Assembly: GCF_037975245.1 (NCBI RefSeq) | Contig: NC_092571.1 | Location: 18,374,917-18,438,916, forward strand | From: Apostichopus japonicus | Taxonomy: Eukaryota; Echinodermata; Holothuroidea; Aspidochirotida; Stichopodidae | Direction: 5' to 3' | DNA length: 64,000 bases | Notes under the pieces: model-generated | What the model was told of the DNA's origin: nothing | The model's database searches: none | What the model saw: only the letters and a program-made list of their open reading frames with translations | Shown: piece after piece, positions 25,186 through 38,765 of the stretch | Layout: each line of letters opens with the position of its first letter | How positions within the stretch are numbered: position 1 is the stretch's first letter | Program-made: the position numbers and the translations under genes

Positions 25186-28100
25186 GAAAAGATACGCTGT
25201 CTCTCAAGTTGGGAAAAGAAGCCTGAAGAGATTCTCAAACAAATTTGAGAAAAAATTTTGAAGCCACATTTTGTTATCCCTCAATCCAAAAATAAGAAAA
25301 CAAAAGTGTGTATGAATACTGTGGGCAGTGCATCCATTTTGGCGCAAGCATTAGATTAAAAACCAGGTATCATCTCATTGAACATTGTTAAGGGTCTATT
25401 TTTTGGGTGCTGTTTTTGCAACAATGTTCAGTTTTCTTTGTGGTATGGCTTTCCTAAAACATGCATTATTCAAAGCATTGTATGTACGTACCTGTTTGAA
25501 TGGGATACCAACCCATCCATCATCAATGGTGTATTTGATAGAAATGCCTCTGGTGAACAACTCCCCCAAGCAGCTATGTAAAGTTTTATGCTACCGGTAA
25601 AGATACCATTGTATGAATGACTGGATTGAAGATTTGAGCAAGTCTAACTATGACATCATTATCAGACCACTTGTGCTTGAATTTATTAACATATTTCCCC
25701 TATTCACTACATCAACCATTTGCTGTGATAGATGGGGGATATAGGTGGGGGTGGCCTACTGGCCTTCCTCTCAAACAAAATAAAACTGAACAAAATAAAA
25801 TTCAAATGTAACATAGTATTGGCATTGTTTTCATAAAGAACACTTATTACATTCACCTTGAAACTATGGAAAGAAAAAAGGACGGAGAATAATAGTTTCA
25901 CCTCCTAGTTGCACGAAGAGTAGCACACACTGACAAATTGGAGGCCCCCCTGACAGGACATTTATCCATAATATCTCCCAAACTGGAGTACAAAGTTTTA
26001 CTTGGCATTCTTTGGAGGAGTTGCTCATCACAAGCATCTTTTTCACTCATGGTAAAAGATGACAGTTGAATTTTTCTTCTCCTTTCAATATCAAAGTGAG
26101 TTTTGTTTTTCTGTACTTGGTGTTTCGAAGTCTTACATTCTATTATATCTGCATGAAGCACCGGTAGCAACTGATGTCATCTGCAGTCTTATGTACACAG
26201 GCTGGGTGAAATTAAACTGCCTAGGAATTAGTTGCTGCTTTCTGTGCAAAGCTGCCACTAGTTTGCAGGCTTCTCACTGGGACTCGCTACCACTTGGGAA
26301 TTCTTTTCAGGGGTCAGTTTGACATTGACAAACAACATTTGTAATCATATTGATGTTCAGGACTTTTACAAATTGACTTCTTTATTCATGCATTGCGATA
26401 AAAAACTCTGAGAGTAGTTGATTGCTTTATCTATTAGGTCTTAAAAGCAAAGGATATAAGGTGTGGGGTGGCAAGGGGGGGGGGAGCTGTTTGACAAGCT
26501 ATGGGGTCATTCAACCCCATGGTCTCAGCCTATATGTACCCTGGGGTGTACACGTTTTTACCATATAGTGGTAATGGTGCACATTAAGAATGGTTTTATG
26601 CGTAGTGTTAGAGCACATGTTCAATATCATAGAACAAAAAAAATTCTGTTAACTTTTCAAAACAAGTATCATTTCTTAGTGCTAGAGGTCACTACCATTG
26701 CAAGTGTACCTGAGCCTACTAGCTTTATTTGCATGTAAAACGTAGGGGAAAATATGTTATTTAATCCAATGCTTTAGGGATAGATTGCATCTGACTTCAT
26801 CATTGTGAGAAAGAAGAAACTAGTTATCCCAGAGAATCTGATTGGAAGTGAATTTGAGAAATGTAATTGGCGTCATTTATATGTCTCACAATTGTTTTAT
26901 TTTTGTAACTTTTATTTCTAAGTGTATTCTTAGAAATACACAAGGAGGTGTTCATCTCTTGATATTGGTGGTGGTGGGGGGGGTGGGGGAGAGGAGTGGG
27001 ATAGTGGGTGGAGAAGGGGTGTGTGGTTGTATGAAACATTTCAATTTGTGCTCCTTTAACACATGAAGCTTTTCTTGAAACATGTAATATATTGATCTTA
27101 ATGCTTTCTTTATTTGCACAATGTATGAAGCTTGCATTGAAACTGCAACATGTTCCCATTTGATCCATTTCATAATGATAAATTTAGAGTAACAACTTGC
27201 TTTCATTTTTTTATCTTTTTGTTTGTTTTTTGTTTTTTGCATTTGATTAGCATTTTTCTAGATAGTATTCAAATACTGTAGGTAAAAAAGTTGCATTTAG
27301 CAGTCGTATAATATGCAGACAATTGTAAACTGAGCCAAGAACAACAGCATTATATTTACAGGAATGTGCATATTACCTAACTGTGTATCTATTAAACATA
27401 TGACGCTTATCATTTTATGGTTGTCTTGTTGCTTTGCTTTGGTGAGAGATTGAAAGATTATATATATTTGACAACCCCTTTAATGTTAACCACCTAGTCT
27501 TTTTATGGGTGTTCTGCAAACAATGTGGAATTGTGAGTCTTTGCACACAAACAATTTTCAAATGTAAAGGTACCGCATGCCATTTGATCACAATAGTAAT
27601 TCTTTCTCTTTACCATATGATCAAATACAGGATGAATGTTCCGGTAAATTCCAAAAGTACTTTAGCTGCAGTGTCAAAATCTTTTTGCTACAGGTCCTTC
27701 AGATGCTGCCTTAGAATGTAGGCATGACTTCATTATCTTAAAAGTTAAACGTTATTTTACATTTTTTTTATGGGTGTACCCACCACTTCTATTTGCCACG
27801 TGTACTAGAATATCACAAGTAAAAGAAAAGTTGTCTTGTTTTTATCAGCAGAAGCACTTTACAAAGCATTCATCAGAGACAATGGTGATTAAATTTCAGG
27901 GAAAGTCATTACTGTACTACTTAAAATGTTTAATTACAGTCTAACAAAGTTTCTTCCTTAATGAGCAAAACGTTTAAAGATTTCAAGATGGTTCTTTTGA
28001 GGTCTATAATCTCTCTCCATGTTCTCTATGTTTGCATTCTATTCTTGTTTCCTTATTTATTTTTGTCGTTCACTCGTCTTTTTAATTTACTTTGCTCGTC

Positions 28101-31100
28101 TGTTGCCATAATTACCGTATGTAGCATCTCCACGAACTAAATGTTACACACCCTAAACAACTAAATTTTTATTGTACAGGTTATGCTGCTTTATATGAAT
28201 AATGAGTTGGAGGTATTTGGTGGTGGGAGGGAGGGGAGGTATTGGGGAGGGGAGGTATTGGGGAGGGGAGGTATTGGGAAAGGGGAGGTATTGGGGAATG
28301 AGAGGTATTGGGGAAAGGGAGGTATTGGAGAAAGGGGAGGTATTGAGGAAGGGGATGTATTAGGGGAAGGATGGGTGGGGGTTGGTGGGAAGTCACATTT
28401 CTGCATTCTTTTGACACCCAATCTTTTTGTTGAAGTTGTCATGTTGCTCTCTGAGATAGCATCCATTGCTATTCATGGATCATACATGGTTTTTATGGAG
28501 CTCAATATAATCCTCTTGATATTTTCCTCCTCGCCAAGTGACGAGATGTCCTGTTTCCTCCCCCCCCCCATACATTTTCATGATTGAAATTGTTGAGCTG
28601 TCAATTTTGCTTTGTTTCCAGATAATGCTCTCTGCTTCTCTTCATGGCAGGGCAAATTTTTAACGGTAATCCGGTTTATAGTAGAAAACCAAATTTCTGT
28701 TAGGACAAAAAAAATCAGCTGTGGGGCTTGTCACCTGGATGACCGGCTGTTTCAGATTACATTATAACTAAATACCTCCAAATAGCTGAAGTGATTATAT
28801 TGGTATCACCCTCAAAGTGTGTATGTACTATCCACCAACCTACTCTACACATATGTCCTACCACGGTGTACAATATCGGTCATTGTTATTGTTTCGGACA
28901 ACCAAATCTGCTATTCGGACAGCCAAGGCCTGGTTGTCCGGTTAAAACCAGAAAAAATATCGTTAAAAATTTGACCTGCATGAGCAGGTCAGGGGTACTT
29001 GTTCCTATTATGTACTAAGTGTAATCTTGTCTCTTTTTTTATTTATGTATTTTTTTCTTTTTTATTCCAGAAAAAGAGAGCACTTTCATTTTGTAGAAGG
29101 AAAAGTTAAGCTTTTCCTGAACTTGTTCTGATCATACATGTTTTCTTCTCCCCTTTTGTTTCAAATTTCTTTTAGGGTGGTTGTACAGGAAACGTCACGC
29201 TGTAGAAACTTCACTTTTATTTGTTGTGGATTTTGGTGTAAATGTTTAGACTGACTTTACAAAACAGAACAGACCTTTTTAAGGCAGAACTGAACTGAGC
29301 TTTTAGCTTTGACGAGTATGTTTTTTGTACGAAACTTGTCGTTAATATCATAATCCATTTAATTAGGGGACTTTACATGTCTTAGCTGGAAAAAAATATG
29401 TCACTTTGAATTATTAAAAATCATTCAATTATAAAAATCATCATGCGATGGACAACCATATCACATTGTAAATTATTCAGCTTAATGTACCAGTGATTAT
29501 TGCAACTTGAGGATTTACCTACTGTAGAATATTTGGAAATGGGAACAGAAAACAAAAAAATTAGTTTGTCATGTAAGAAAATAACCACAACTGGGTAAAG
29601 TAGAATATGACAGTGCTGGTTCATTTATGATATAAATATATATATTAATCTATGAAAAGAAAGAAATTGACACAAAACGACAACAGTGTTGTACAAACCA
29701 GGGCCTTTTGCAAGCTTACAAGTATTTGTGATGCAAATGGTAACAATTTTAATAAAAGTGTGTCCAGGATATACAAAAGCCTTCAATACCAAAATTAAAT
29801 ATCAAAATGGAATCTGGGAAGATGAAACAGGAATAAACGGATTGAAAAGGATGAAAAACAACGTGAATACCAAAGAAGTGGAAGAGAAATTTGAATTCGT
29901 TGACATCGCTTCGAAAGAGAAAAGGAGGCTGAACTCTACTATGAATGCTGGGAATCCGCAAAGTGAAGAAACCGCTGCTTTTGATGGCCGTGAAAAACAA
30001 CCCTGTACAGATGAAAAATCTTATCAGTAAAGTTGTTCTTTTTACTTTTGTCACCTTTTATTTTTTGTTAATTAGTTAATGCACAGCTTTTAATTGTTAA
30101 GATCTTGTTGCTTTATTTTATTGCTTTTTTGTCTCTGGTTTTGTCTTTTATTGATTGTAATTACATTTTGAAAAATATTCCCCCACAAAAATATTGTATT
30201 CACTCATTTCTTTATCATGTGTTTACTGTGTTTTGTTGTTTAACCTGTACCAATGGTAAGACCACATTTCTGGTTGAATTAATGTTTCTTTGACCACAAA
30301 TTGAGATGTTAACATTGCTTATTCTTTAGGTCTTGTTTGGGACAAAGGTGGTTTTATGGTCTGGTGGTATGTTATATTATTATTTATGAGACCGTCCTAG
30401 AAAATGATTAATTTCTTCTTTTTGAATGAAAACATCACTTTATCACTGTGCATGTCATAACAATTTTTGAAATCTTGCAAAACAGTAGTATCACTTAGAA
30501 TTTCACCACGATCTCATTTTGTTTTGCTCCACCAGAAAAAAACGTATGAAAGCAGTCTTAGTTGTGTAGGAAATATTGAATTGTTGCAGATATAAAAAAA
30601 AACCTTCATTTCTGCAATTATTATGTACTGTATGTGCTGAAGACTGACCACTGTTAGCGTGGCGTGCTAACAATTAACGTAATCAACTAGATTATTATGA
30701 AGAGCAATTTTTGTTTTGAAAGTTTAAATATTAAACAAAATGGTAACTTGTCACATAAAATAGTCCATGGTCAGTTTCAGACTGAAAAATGCCATTTTAG
30801 AACAATATTAAATTACATTGGAAAAGGCCATGAAGTCATTTCGTTTTGGTTTTCCTATTGCATGGTGTATGATAGGGTACAGTATCATGGTCTGTTAATT
30901 TTTCCTATATGGTATTTTAAAGTTTGTCATGTAAACAAAATACTACGATTGGTGTTCAAAAGGTGGATGAAATAGGACTATTAAGTGTTGACATTGTCTC
31001 CAAGAGACTTTATAGGCTACAATTTAATTTTAGAGCTATTGGTATGGAAGCAGAACAAAGTACCGGATTCAAATAGAAAATGTTCTGATATTTAAAATAT

Positions 31101-32686
31101 ATGATGATAAATGGTAAAGCTAATGAACAGCCTTTTGTTGTGCACATGCACAGATACATTCATTATCGTATCTTAATACCAAAAAGAAAATCAACATCAT
31201 TTTAACGATATAATATTTATACGTTCATACCATGATGTACAACATAGTTGTAAATTATCTCTAACATTGTTGTTATCGATAACAATGGTATCTATTGATA
31301 ACCATGTGTGCTACATATTGTAGTGTAGAGATGTTACTGTTGAGTGTTTGTTTTTTAATACGGTACAGTAATATTGTTGCGATACGATGATGTGAATCAG
31401 ATCTGCTGAGAAAAAAATCTGTCTCTTCTTAAAAGTATAGTCTTGCAGTCTAGCTATCTCTCCATCTTGATAATATTCCATCTTCAAAGATCATCAGTAT
31501 TGGCCTCAAATTTAAGAAACAATTTACAAATATTATTTTCAAAAGTATTCATTTTCAAAAGTACTTTGCTACAGGCTCTGATCCTCCGTATTATTTCCGG
31601 CATATTAAGGATTATTAAAATTGATAGTTAAATATCTCGATGTGGAGAACTGGTTTTTGACAGGCAGTATAATCTTCGTTTGAATTTTAACATGGGTGAC
31701 CATTATCTGATTTCTAGCATATTTGGAGGCAATATGGTAGACTGTTAATAAACATACCTTTTATGGATCTCCATCATGAATACAGCTAATATAGCTGTAT
31801 TATCAGGGAAGGTTGAACCATGTAGTCATTGATACATATCAAACTCAGATGTCCCTTTTTTCAGGCATTTATAAAGCTTGGCATTGTTTTTTGAATTTAA
31901 TATTTTTTTTAAAATTTATTTTCTAAACTAAGAAAATCTTGTTACTTATATACAAAATAGTTTAAGAGGTATTGCATAGCAAACTGCTTTACATAATGGT
32001 CAAATTGCAATGGAAATTCAACAATATAATGCAGTTTTTTTACACAGGAACACCATACTATTTGATGAGAAAAATTGTTACAAATGAAAATTCAAAGAAA
32101 TAGAAAGCTGCTATGGTGGTTTGCCATCAGCATCATACAGGATATGTCTCATACCCTGAAGTTTCAGTTAAATCCTGTAATGTAAGTTTATTGTTGCAAA
32201 CAGTCAGTTTTTTTTTCAGAAGTGTGTGATGCAACAACTTCAGATCTGGGTTTTCCATTTTCTTTCGTCGCATTTGTTGTTAACGGTTACAGTGCTCCTA
32301 AAGGTTTAAGGGTGTGTTATGCTTGGAAACTCTCTCCGATAAAGTTTAATTTGGGCAAATGCTGCCATAGATAGTATCAGTAGTCAGGAATATTACAGTA
32401 GTTAACCTGTCAAACATAGTTTGCCCACAAAAATCATTAAAAGAATACATCAGGGAAAGCATAGCACCTTTCCTACCGTAGCAAAAAAGTTATGATTGCA
32501 GATAGTTAGACAATGTAGAAAAGTAGCAATGCATAATGTACCACTTTGTGATAGCTACTGTACATGCTTTGAAACAGTACTACAGTCATTACAGTTTGTA
32601 ATTGGTTTACTGTACATTAGTCTGTACATGGTGTGATATTTAACCTTGGTCAACTCTGCTGTCAAAATAAAAATATCCCAGATTCT
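25186..32686. other. Gene-poor AT-rich region downstream of CPSF6
   Basis: No recognisable gene. It may hold long CPSF6 3' UTR forms. The best open frame, 29686-30030 plus (114 codons), has a charged Lys/Glu-rich second half but no known domain, and an antisense frame of similar length overlaps it. A short inverted pair, CGGACAACCA/TGGTTGTCCG, lies near 28897-28945. Confidence 0.5.
28222..28375 (+). repeat. G-rich minisatellite (GGGGAGGTATTGGGGAA-like)
   Basis: About nine degenerate copies of a 15-18 bp unit rich in GGGG runs separated by GTATT. Opposite-strand open frames here (Pro-rich) are by-products of the repeat. The dense G runs could form G-quadruplexes on the plus strand. Confidence 0.8.
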
Positions 32687-32690
32687 TTAA

Positions 32691-33253
32691 AGGGTAGTCC
32701 AGGGGGGGAAAAAGTTCTTTTTAACTAATGTAGAATTATATACTGAATATCCTGGTGAAATTTGTATGGAATATTGTCATTGTGCTTTTGAGATAAAAGA
32801 AAAAGAAGAAGAATTGAGAGTAAAAATTGTCACAGTTTGAACTGTGATTGAACTTGAAGCAAACAAAATGTGATGTAATAGTTGCAGCACACAGTTTATT
32901 GTTTTGTTTCTTTGTTTCAGTTTATTGTTTTGACCTTTCGAATAAATAGGGTTCTAACTTTGTCTTGGGGTGATTTAAAGTAAACTGTTTTGTATTAATA
33001 TGTTAATTCAACCCAACTTTGAAGAAGAAAATTGGATGAACGTTTTGACAAAGGAGGAATACCAAATTTATATTAGTCTATATTTGGTATGTAGATGACA
33101 AGTTCACACTTGTTCCATGTAAGTTCACTTTTGGTACAAAACATATCAAAATGTTGTTATAAATGAACTGAATACAAAATTTAACCAGGATGTTTAGAAT
33201 ATGTTTGTTTTACATCAGTAAAAAAAATTTACATTTTCATCTGGACTATCCCT
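32691..33253. mobile_element. TTAA-flanked non-autonomous DNA transposon, 563 bp (Kolobok-like or piggyBac-like)
   Basis: TTAA occurs immediately outside both ends (32687-32690 and 33254-33257). The ends are inverted repeats: AGGGTAGTCCAG on the left and, in reverse complement, AGGGATAGTCCAG on the right. The interior is AT-rich with no transposase. TTAA targets are used by piggyBac and Kolobok. Ends beginning AGGG fit Kolobok better, but this is inference. Confidence 0.75.
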
Positions 33254-33257
33254 TTAA

Positions 33258-35937
33258 GTGGTTCTTAACTGTGCATTGAATATCACCATTCATGCGGGTG
33301 CAAAATATCAATATATGTACAGTATATATTCATTGTGTGGCTTCAAACAGCTCATGATCTTTTGTGTTACCAGGTTATGAATACCAATGCATGAATGTCC
33401 AGTACATACCACACACAGTAAAATTTATCATACAAGATACATTGGCTCTTGTAATTTAGGTTTGTGTTGTTAGATACATTGTTTTACTGTGAGAGTTATG
33501 GCACCTGTTACTCAATCGATAACACATCTTAAACATTTTGAGAATGTTTTGCTGTTTAGAATCTTGAACAGTTCTAAAACACTTGAGTATAGAAAGAATC
33601 ATTTGGATCCAAACAAGCTCTCTGTTTTTAAAATTGCAACATATGATAACAATCCCCCTTGTCAGATTTTTTGGTTTTAGCAAACCTTTTGGATAATTAA
33701 AGGGCAAGGACTTTTGTCGAGTTCCCAAGGTCTGTATTTCCGATGGTGCACTTGTGAAACGTTTGCGGAATTTGTACAGTACTTTTCCGAACAAGAGCTC
33801 CATAAAAATCTAATTTTTTTGATTTTCTACTCATTTTCCACATTAAAATGAATTTTCTATTCATGTGTACAATCCACCATTATGTGTTAACGACCATATT
33901 TTCTACTCACTAATATTCATGCTGTAAAGTCGGTCGTAGTTTCCAGGGAATATTGCACCGACTACTGTAGTGTTGATTGAGTTCTTCTTAAAAGTCCGGT
34001 CTTCCATCCATCCATGCCAGAAAGCCAAGAAAGATAAACATATTGGGTAAGGTAAGTTGGTCAAAAGGCAAAAATGTAAGTTGGTCATTTCCATTATGTA
34101 TTCAACTCCATTGTTTTCTTTCATTTTAATTTTTTAATGTTTGCATCATTTCTACCTACAAAATTGTCCAAGATTGCCAGTAACTTTTCAGAATTTTTTA
34201 CAAATCGTGTAATATTGTGAAATATCATATTCTTTTCTGTGATTCCAATTCTTCAAAATCAATTTACATGTCTGAAGCGTTTTCTGTTCATGTGTACCTT
34301 TAACTTCGATGCATGTCTTTGCTGGTCAATTGACTATCAATATCATTTTCATTAATGTTACTTGATTCAGATTGTTCCTCCTTTAATTGAAGCAATAATA
34401 TATATTCTGACGAATATCTTTCATTTGTTCACATAATTGTATTTATAATTCATTGTAAGGCACTTGAAACTACAACTGACCACATTTCCCTATTTAATGT
34501 AATAAATTTATCTTAACCAACCAAAGTTTTGAAACACTGAACTTTGATGTTTAATAATGTGTCAATCATTTAGCCTTGAAATATTAATGAGCGTTCTTGA
34601 CTATTGCTTCATATGTAAGTGAACATTTTGAACAAAATTTTATGGTTACCGTGAAAAATATGTAAGCTACTGATTGTGTACTTACTGGTGTTAAATCATG
34701 CTACACAGTTGAACACTACCGTAATGTCTTACCCACAACAACAAAAGAAAAAAGAAGTTGCTTGTAAAAGGGAATTGTCCCTGCTACAACCATGAGAGCA
34801 ATTTTTTTTTTTTTTCACTTCTTTATGTACAGTATGCTGGTATGATCAACGTTAAACACAACTTTATGTCTGACACTTATTGTAAGATTTTTATTGCAAA
34901 TTGTTACGCTTGCCAAAAGTGACAAAGATAGGACTGGTGTAGTATTCAAACCATTCTATATAGATATGCTGTACTACAATATAATACATGTTAGAGAATT
35001 ATTTGCAAGACAATCTGCTTTCAAAACTGATTGCATTAAAATGATTTTATGAACTATAGAAAAGCATGAAATGAAGAATGAATTCTTGAAACCGTGAGCA
35101 TTGTGTAAAGAATTGATTAATAGCCACAGTCACATGTTTGAAATACAGGGTTTCTTTGGTGGTACAGTACTTCAGAAGAAACTAGAATCATTTTTCGATA
35201 ATTCGTTAAGAGTGAAAGTAACCTCACATGTAATATGCATAACCAAGCCTAACAAGATTCTTTGCATGAATTATAGAAAATTAACATTTATACAGACTTA
35301 GTTATAATGAAAATCTGAACTTAAACGATGTTTCATGTTCGATGTAGAAGAATGGATTTTTTTCCTTCCTTTTCGTTATGTTGTTATATATTTACAACGC
35401 AGATTGAACAGTTACACCCAGAAAACAAAACAATGTAACCTTTTGACTCAAAACATCTTCAAATATGAAATGTTAAACACTTTAAGCAGTAGCTGTGTAA
35501 CAGTGTTTATATTAGATCTTGAACACTGTGCTAGCAACTTCATGTGAAAAGTAAAGTTAAAACTTGAAAAATAATCTTATAAATTCATTGTTTGACAGGA
35601 TGGTGTAAAATTTTACAATTGTGTTTTGTTTTATTGCTGCACAGGTTTGATACAGTGGAAGCAACTTAAGTTTATCTACATAAGGCGCAGTATGGTTTTT
35701 GTATATTATTTAGTTTATTTAAGCAGTACTGAGTAATACCTTCTGATGTAGCAAAACCTTTCCAAAAATTACTTCACGTGAGTTCCACATGGCCACTTAA
35801 GAAAGTGTTAAATAGTCTTTTGGTATTTTGTATGGAATATTTGGGGGAGTGGCAGTGAGTGATCACGAACAGTCCTGTGTTATTGTTTGATTATCATTTG
35901 TAGAATTTTGTTTGGAGGGGGGAGGGTTACTTTTTAG
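33258..35937. other. AT-rich intergenic region, nothing recognised
   Basis: Only short random-looking open frames, for example 33456-33803 minus with 115 codons and no recognisable domain. Confidence 0.5.
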
Positions 35938-35945
35938 GCTCTAAA

Positions 35946-36236
35946 CAGGCGTGTAGCCAAGGGGGGGCGAAGGGGGCAGCCGCCCCCCCCCTTGAGCATA
36001 TTTTTTACAATTTTTTTTAAGGTTTTTATGATATCGCTAGTATTTTCAAAAGAGAAAATGCTAAGATGCAACTAACAAGGCATGGGAAGTGCCATTTCCA
36101 GCGATCTGGGAGGCATTTACAGCCAAAATTTTCTTGTACGCTTCGCGCCAACCATGGTGGCGCTACGCTTAGATAGTTTGCAATGCCGAATCTACAGTTT
36201 CGCCCCTCCCTTGGCAAATTCCTGGCTACGCGCCTG
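35946..36236. mobile_element. hAT-type MITE, 291 bp, 8-bp target duplication
   Basis: Flanked by identical GCTCTAAA at 35938-35945 and 36237-36244. The ends are CAGGCGTGTAGCCA and, in reverse complement, CAGGCGCGTAGCCA. An 8-bp duplication with CAG-starting ends is the hAT pattern. Poly-G and poly-C runs lie near the left end. The interior (about 36090-36180, reverse complement) closely resembles 54678-54775, so the family has another member in the window. Confidence 0.85.
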
Positions 36237-36244
36237 GCTCTAAA

Positions 36245-38310
36245 AAGTATTAATGCATGTGTGGCAATTGGCTGTGTAAATAGACACAACTGATGTGACA
36301 ATCTGGACATTTGTGGATGTAGATTAGGAACACTCGAGACACATGTGACTCTGCAGTTTAGATATTGGACATGTTTTGGGTAAAAAAAATTAAAAAATTG
36401 TGGACTAGAAATGTTGAAATACGAGACTATGGATTAGAGAGACATGTGGTGCTTGGGTATACTTGACTGTGGATTACATTCAATTTGGGGAAACTTGACT
36501 TGATTCATGGAATCTTCAGTCTCAAACTATTGTCAAAAGACAAATGAAAGTAGATAAGTTAACAGACAAAATGTAGTCAGTGTGCTATATCAAAGTGAAA
36601 AAGGTGTAAAAACTTTAATTTCTGTTCAGCAGTTTAACAAGTGTTTTAAATTAAGTTATCTGTTATGCCCAAGAAATATCCAGATTTAGTATATAGGAAA
36701 CACTTAATTTTTTAAGGTAAAACATGAAATGGTTGTGCATTGAACATTAGAGCCTAAACAATTTAAAAAAATTTCAGTTGTTTTATGGAAGAATTTTGTC
36801 TCAGACAACCAGTTTAACTTTAGTTATTAAGTTATTGTCATTTCTAGAAATTTCTTTGATTGAAAGCAGAAACATTTGTCATTGTCGTGTTTATCGTAGA
36901 AAATAAGAATCTTTATTGTTTTGCTCAGGAAATAAAAAGACATTTTCTTTATCAATAATTCTGTTTCTAAAATATGGTTGATTCATGTCAATATTAACAT
37001 ACAGTATTTTTTAGTTGTATAACTCTCTTTTTTTACTTGTATATTAAACTAATATGTATGCTTTACTGATATAACTATCCATGGTCTGCTTTTACCTTAC
37101 AGATATACTTTTCTTTATATTACAGGATATTGTTGCAATGTATCTGTTGCTCCAGAGTTCGTTGCCCCGACCAGCACAGACTCGTGTACTCTGAGCCTGT
37201 TCACAGCTAGGAGTGTAGTAAGTATAGGAATGATGGTGTGGTAAGGCACTACTACTTTGGGAAATAAGATTTTCAGGTGAGTTTACTTTACGATAAATGT
37301 AAATGCTTTGTGAACTTCAAAACAACTTATTGCAAATATATCTTGAGAGGTAAGTATTTGGTCTTTGTTTGTCTTCCTTCTAGACTTTGGTTTGTACATT
37401 CATTTTATAACCTGGTAGTATTTATCTGATTTACTGTTCTTGGCTGCCAAGAACTTCCAGTTCTTTGTCAAACCTACTGTACTGACCGGGATGTATTTTA
37501 AACAACATCTGTTATCGTTACACCAAACTTTGACAATCTTCCGAAAATTCCATCAAATGTATGCTGAATCCTGAATGATTCCGTTTGACATGAGAATTTT
37601 CATATTCAGTGTTAGTCTCATGCAGTATAAAGTGAATCAGAAATGTTCAAATGTTTAAACAGTTTCTTCACTGTTTTACCAGTCAAGATTACTAAAGTCC
37701 ACAAAATATCGAATAACTAGTATCAAAATGTCCAAGATACATAGTAAGTACTGATAAAGTTGGGAGGGTGTAACAGGCAACACTATACATCATTTTTAAT
37801 GTAACAAGGGAGTTTGGAACTTTGGATCATGTTCCCATTCAACGACAGTTGATTTATTTTGGACTATTCCATTCCATTATAGGTTAATGAGTATTAATAA
37901 GATAATGATTAAATTCACTAAATTATTATAGGTTAGGGAGGTAAAGTGTTGTTCTCAAAAAATAATTTGAAAATGGCAAACAATGACTGTTTGAGAGAGT
38001 ACACAATTACCAACACCCCTACTTCATAGTGGAATATTCCGACTGGGCGACCAGAGGGACATGATCCGGGATTTCCCAAGTTACAGTTGTTGACAGGTTC
38101 TGAGGATAGCAATCATAGAGTTTGTCACAAGTTGTGAAGGTTGCTGCTAACAGGTTTAAGAGGATCATATTCCAGGTGAGTTGATGGCTCATAGCAATTG
38201 AGATGTACAAAGGCATTTCACAGGGTTTGAGGGTATTAAACTAACAATGTTGAGGCAAGATGCTTTGAACATGTTAAGCCATCTCACAGATTTCTGAGGG
38301 TAGCAAACAA
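36245..38310. other. AT-rich intergenic region
   Basis: No gene recognised. A possible exon-like segment follows a TTACAG acceptor at 37130, but it has no sustained frame. Confidence 0.45.
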
Positions 38311-38317
38311 TACTTAA

Positions 38318-38765
38318 CCATATGTGCCATACTTCACAATATTTTGCCGTACGTGGCAAAACTTTCCATACGTTGCAATACGTTTCCACACTTGGCATAC
38401 GTTCCATACTTGGCAATACTTTCCACACTTGTAATACTTTCTCCATACTTGGCAATACTTTCTCCATACTTGGCAATACTTTCTCCATACTTGGCAATTC
38501 TTTCCACACTTGGCAATACTTTCCATACGTTGCAATACTACCCATACATTGCAATACTTTGCCATACATGGCAATACTTTCCATACTTTGCAATACTTCC
38601 ATACTTTCCGTACTTTGCAATACTTTCCATACTTTGCCATACTGTCCATACTCGGCAATACTGTCCATACTTGGCAATACTTTCCATACTTTGCAATACT
38701 TTTCATACGTTGCAATACTTCTCATACATTGCAATACTTGGCAATACTTTCCATACTTTTGCATT
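38318..38765. repeat. 19-bp minisatellite (TTCCATACTTGGCAATACT-like), about 23 degenerate copies
   Basis: Copies vary at TTGG/GTTG/TTTG and some are shortened by 2-4 bases. The unit has no stop codon in several frames of either strand, and 19 is not a multiple of 3. Frames therefore rotate and long false open frames arise on both strands, up to 194 codons on the minus strand. Confidence 0.9.

Noticed and set aside
29686-30054. Overlapping 114- and 101-codon frames on opposite strands
   Set aside because: No recognised family; could be a terminal exon but evidence is too weak to call.
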